DNA from: Fluviirhizobium alvei
GTDB lineage: Bacteria; Pseudomonadota; Alphaproteobacteria; Rhizobiales; Rhizobiaceae
Direction of reading: 5' to 3'
DNA: 64,000 bases
Assembly (NCBI RefSeq): GCF_030551875.1
Contig: NZ_JAUOZU010000001.1
Span: 530,586 to 594,585 of the forward strand
Shown here one piece after another: positions 61,445-64,000 of the stretch (positions within the stretch are counted from its first letter, which is position 1; every line of letters starts with the position of its first letter). The notes beneath the pieces are model-generated. The model saw only the letters and a list, made by a program, of their open reading frames with translations, was not told the origin of the DNA and made no database searches. Position numbers and translations under genes: made by a program.

Positions 61445-64000
61445 ATGGCAACCTTTGTCGAAACGCTGGTCAATACGCATACGGCCTCAAACCAGTCTGC
61501 ATCCTCAGTCACCGCACTTGCCGATGGCGGCTGGGTAGTGACCTGGGCAAGTGACAATCAGGATGGTTCGAGCACCGGCATCTACCAGCAGCGTTACGAC
61601 AAGTTCGGCGCCACCGTCGGCTCCGAAACGCTTGTGAACAGCACTACCGCCAGTTTCCAGGATCTGCCATCGACGACGGCACTTGCCGATGGCGGCTGGC
61701 TGGTCACCTGGGAGAGCGAGGGCCAGGACGGCGACCTGACCGGTATCTATCAGCAGCGCTACAATTCTCTGGGTGTCGCGGTGGATGGCGAAGTGCGTGT
61801 CAACAGTGCGACTGCGGACAACCAGCATGATGTTTCGGTTGCCGCCTTCGATGATGGCGGCTGGGTCGTCACCTGGGTCAGCGACGGCCAGGATGGCGAT
61901 GGCGCCGGCATCTATATGCAGCGCTATGACGAGAATGGCGCCAAAGTCGGCAATGAAACGCTTGTGAACAGCACCACCGCCAGCGACCAGTACCAGCCCA
62001 GTGTTACAACCATGGCGGACGGAAAGTTCGCGATCGCCTGGACCAGTTATGGCGAAGATGGCGACGGAAGCGGCATCTATCTGCAGATCTACAAGGCCGA
62101 TGGCTCCGCTCTTACCTCGCCATTGCAGGTCAACAGCACGACGGACGATCTCCAGTCCGCGCCGACCGTCACATCCTATGGCGGCGGCTGGGCTGTCACA
62201 TGGGAAAGCGCCAATCAGGATGGCGACGGCACCGGCATCTACCGGAGCGTGTTTGACGCCAACGGCGGCGTCGCCTGGGCGGAGACATTGGTCAACACCA
62301 CCACAACCGGCAACCAGAGCGCCGCCGCCATTGCTTCGCTTACCGGTGTTCACGGGTATATTGTCGTCTGGGTCAGCGCCAATCAGGATGGCGATGGTTA
62401 CGGCATCTACCAGCAGCACTATCATTACGACGGCACGGCCTACGGGCCGGAAACGCTGGTCACGACCCAGGTGACATCCCACCAGACCTCGCCTTCGATC
62501 ACTGCACTTGCCGATGGCGGCTGGGTGGTGAGCTGGACCAGCCTGGGCCAGGATGGCAGCGATTCCGGCATCTACCAGCAGCGGTTCAATGCCAAGGGCG
62601 AGCGCCGTTCGATGATTGATCCGACGGCTCAGGATCTCACAGTCACGCTCGATGAGGACACGAGCTACACATTCGAGGCGGATGATTTCGGCTTTTCTGA
62701 CAGCGATGGCGATACGCTCGCCTCGGTCATCATCACCCGCCTGCCGGAGACCGGCACCCTCAAGCTTGATGGTGAGACTGTCGAAGCCGATGCCACGATT
62801 GCGGTCGGCGATCTTTCCAAACTGGTCTGGACGCCGGAGGCCGATGACAATGGCGCCGGGCTCGACAGTCTCGAATTCCATGTCGTGGACAGTTACGGCA
62901 GCTATTCCACATCGCCCAACACGATCACTTTCGATGTCACTGCGGTCGATGATCCCGGCAACCATGTCAATTATGTCGAAACGCGGGTGAACAGCTATAC
63001 GACTAGCGACCAGAGTGGTTCACCCGTCGCCGCACTTGCCGATGGCGGCTGGGTGGTGACCTGGCAGAGTTTTGAGCAGGACGGTTCGAGCTATGGCATC
63101 TACCAGCAACGTTACAGTGCCGATGGTTCGAAAAGCGGCGCCGAGACTCTGGTCAATAGCTACACGAACAGCGATCAGTTTGATGCATCCGTTACCGCCC
63201 TCTCGGACGGAGGCTGGGTGGTGACCTGGCAAAGCTATGGGCAGGATGGTTCGGACTTTAGCATCTATCAGCAGCGCTACAGTGCCAACGGCTCGAAGAG
63301 TGGCGCCGAAATGCAGGTCAACAGCTACACGACCAGCGATCAGCATTATGCATCCGTTACCGCGCTCGAGGATGGCGGCTGGGTGGTGACCTGGCAAAGC
63401 TACGGGCAGGATGGTGAGGACTATGGAATCTATCAGCAGCGTTACAGTGCCAGTGGTTCGAAGAGTGGCGCCGAAATGCAGGTCAACAGCTACACGACCA
63501 GCGAGCAGCAAAATGCATCTGTGACAGCGCTCGACGATGGCGGCTGGCTGGTGACCTGGCAAAGCTACGGGCAGGATAGTTCGGGCTATGGCATTTATCA
63601 GCAACGCTACCGTGCCAACGGCTCGAAAAGTGGCGCCGAGACGCAAGTCAATAGCTATACGTCCGGCGATCAGCGAAATGCATCCATCGCCGCGCTCGAG
63701 GATGGCGGCTGGCTGGTGACCTGGCAAAGCAAGGGGCAGGATGGTTCGGGCCTCGGCGTCTATCAGCAGCGCTACAATGCCAGTGGTTCGAAGAACGGCG
63801 CCGAGACACTGGTCAACAGCTATACGACCGGCGATCAGTCAAATGCGCGCGTGACAGCGCTCGACGATGGCGGCTGGCTGGTGACCTGGCAAAGCAAGGG
63901 GCAGGATGGTTCGGGCCTCGGCATCTATCAGCAGCGCTACAATGCCAGTGGTTCGAAGAACGGCGCCGAGACACTGGTCAACAGCTATACGACCGGCGAT
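61445..64000 (+). CDS. Giant tandem-repeat protein, 3' end outside the window
   Basis: The ORF starts at ATG 61445 after GGGGAA and runs open for all 852 codons to the right edge. It consists of about thirteen complete repeats of 55 residues (one of 54), with the core DGGWVVTW-x-S-x-x-QDG-x-x-x-GIYQQRY. Seven repeats precede a cadherin-like module at about residues 390-510 (FEADDFGFSDSDGDTLASVI, TGTLKLDGETVEADATIAVG), then the array resumes. It resembles the repeat domains of the RTX pair at 38-42 kb. A type I-secreted surface or matrix protein is likely; the C-terminal secretion signal lies outside. No enzyme motif. Confidence 0.88.
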   Translation, partial: MATFVETLVNTHTASNQSASSVTALADGGWVVTWASDNQDGSSTGIYQQRYDKFGATVGSETLVNSTTASFQDLPSTTALADGGWLVTWESEGQDGDLTGIYQQRYNSLGVAVDGEVRVNSATADNQHDVSVAAFDDGGWVVTWVSDGQDGDGAGIYMQRYDENGAKVGNETLVNSTTASDQYQPSVTTMADGKFAIAWTSYGEDGDGSGIYLQIYKADGSALTSPLQVNSTTDDLQSAPTVTSYGGGWAVTWESANQDGDGTGIYRSVFDANGGVAWAETLVNTTTTGNQSAAAIASLTGVHGYIVVWVSANQDGDGYGIYQQHYHYDGTAYGPETLVTTQVTSHQTSPSITALADGGWVVSWTSLGQDGSDSGIYQQRFNAKGERRSMIDPTAQDLTVTLDEDTSYTFEADDFGFSDSDGDTLASVIITRLPETGTLKLDGETVEADATIAVGDLSKLVWTPEADDNGAGLDSLEFHVVDSYGSYSTSPNTITFDVTAVDDPGNHVNYVETRVNSYTTSDQSGSPVAALADGGWVVTWQSFEQDGSSYGIYQQRYSADGSKSGAETLVNSYTNSDQFDASVTALSDGGWVVTWQSYGQDGSDFSIYQQRYSANGSKSGAEMQVNSYTTSDQHYASVTALEDGGWVVTWQSYGQDGEDYGIYQQRYSASGSKSGAEMQVNSYTTSEQQNASVTALDDGGWLVTWQSYGQDSSGYGIYQQRYRANGSKSGAETQVNSYTSGDQRNASIAALEDGGWLVTWQSKGQDGSGLGVYQQRYNASGSKNGAETLVNSYTTGDQSNARVTALDDGGWLVTWQSKGQDGSGLGIYQQRYNASGSKNGAETLVNSYTTGD
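62978..64000 (+). repeat. 165-bp in-frame tandem repeats
   Basis: Six complete 165-bp units start at 62978, 63143, 63308, 63473, 63638 and 63803, followed by 33 bases of a seventh at 63968. Each encodes one 55-residue unit opening E-T/M-L/Q/R-V-N-S-Y. The last two complete units are almost identical in DNA, so recent expansion and length variation are likely here, and assembly of the region beyond the window would be error-prone. Confidence 0.9.

Noticed and set aside
61505..63727. Open frames with regular repeats on the minus strand under the giant repeat gene
   Set aside because: Repeats in one strand force repeats in the other. The plus-strand reading has a start, a ribosome site and recognised protein repeats.
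62978..64000. Regular repeats resembling a CRISPR array
   Set aside because: The unit is 165 bp, in frame and coding, without short conserved repeats and unique spacers.

Overview
The window looks like chromosomal DNA of an alphaproteobacterium of the order Hyphomicrobiales (Rhizobiales), most likely Rhizobiaceae or a close relative. Grounds are the high-GC coding style, the CcrM-type cell-cycle methyltransferase, the mutY / DUF721 / dsbA / smc / ppdK neighbourhood familiar from rhizobia, a choline-O-sulfate (bet) locus, and several short palindromic intergenic elements of the kind that litter rhizobial genomes. The genus cannot be fixed from sequence reading alone. No phage, plasmid origin, rRNA or CRISPR array was seen; one tRNA (Gln, UUG) is present.

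Layout. 1-11.4 kb: a broken-up choline-O-sulfate to glycine betaine locus (LysR regulator, betC, betB, betA). betC is separated from betB by a DUF1344 protein, a LuxR-type regulator, an RTX protein and a group III truncated globin. betB is separated from betA by a 280-bp palindrome-rich element and a three-gene toxin-antitoxin cassette flanked by a duplicated betA 5' end. betI is not in the window. 11.4-20.3 kb: a membrane protein, a small DUF4406-like protein, two RTX proteins, a glutathione transferase and a GGDEF-EAL protein. 20.6-36.3 kb: more conserved chromosome, with ccrM, a gamma-butyrobetaine hydroxylase-like / class II aldolase / small Cys-rich protein operon with a divergent LysR, smc, a DsbA-like lipoprotein, a DciA-like protein, mutY, a HAD hydrolase, a HicBA-like pair and ppdK. 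36.4-43.4 kb: accessory DNA with two tandemly duplicated RTX-like proteins and a scar of the neighbouring EamA gene. 43.5-48.8 kb: an O-GlcNAc-transferase-like TPR protein, DUF1499, a cupin and a metallo-beta-lactamase-fold pair, and tRNA-Gln. 49-54 kb: an agmatinase gene followed by a complete polyamine-type ABC importer. 54.4-61.2 kb: a TauE-like exporter, an SDR, an ECF41 sigma operon, and a taurine:pyruvate aminotransferase-like gene with a MocR regulator. 61.4 kb to the end: a very large repeat protein that runs off the window.

Themes. Organic nitrogen and sulfur osmolytes recur (choline sulfate, betaine, possibly gamma-butyrobetaine, polyamines, taurine). Six probable type I-secreted RTX / repeat proteins sit in 64 kb, and the five complete ones end in a very similar acidic-hydrophobic tail; no T1SS exporter is present here. 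Toxin-antitoxin-like genes occur three times (RelE/XRE cassette, PIN, HicBA). The least ordinary structures are the toxin-antitoxin cassette inside the bet operon with its duplicated betA start, the tandem RTX duplication with its EamA relic, and the 55-residue repeat giant at the right edge.
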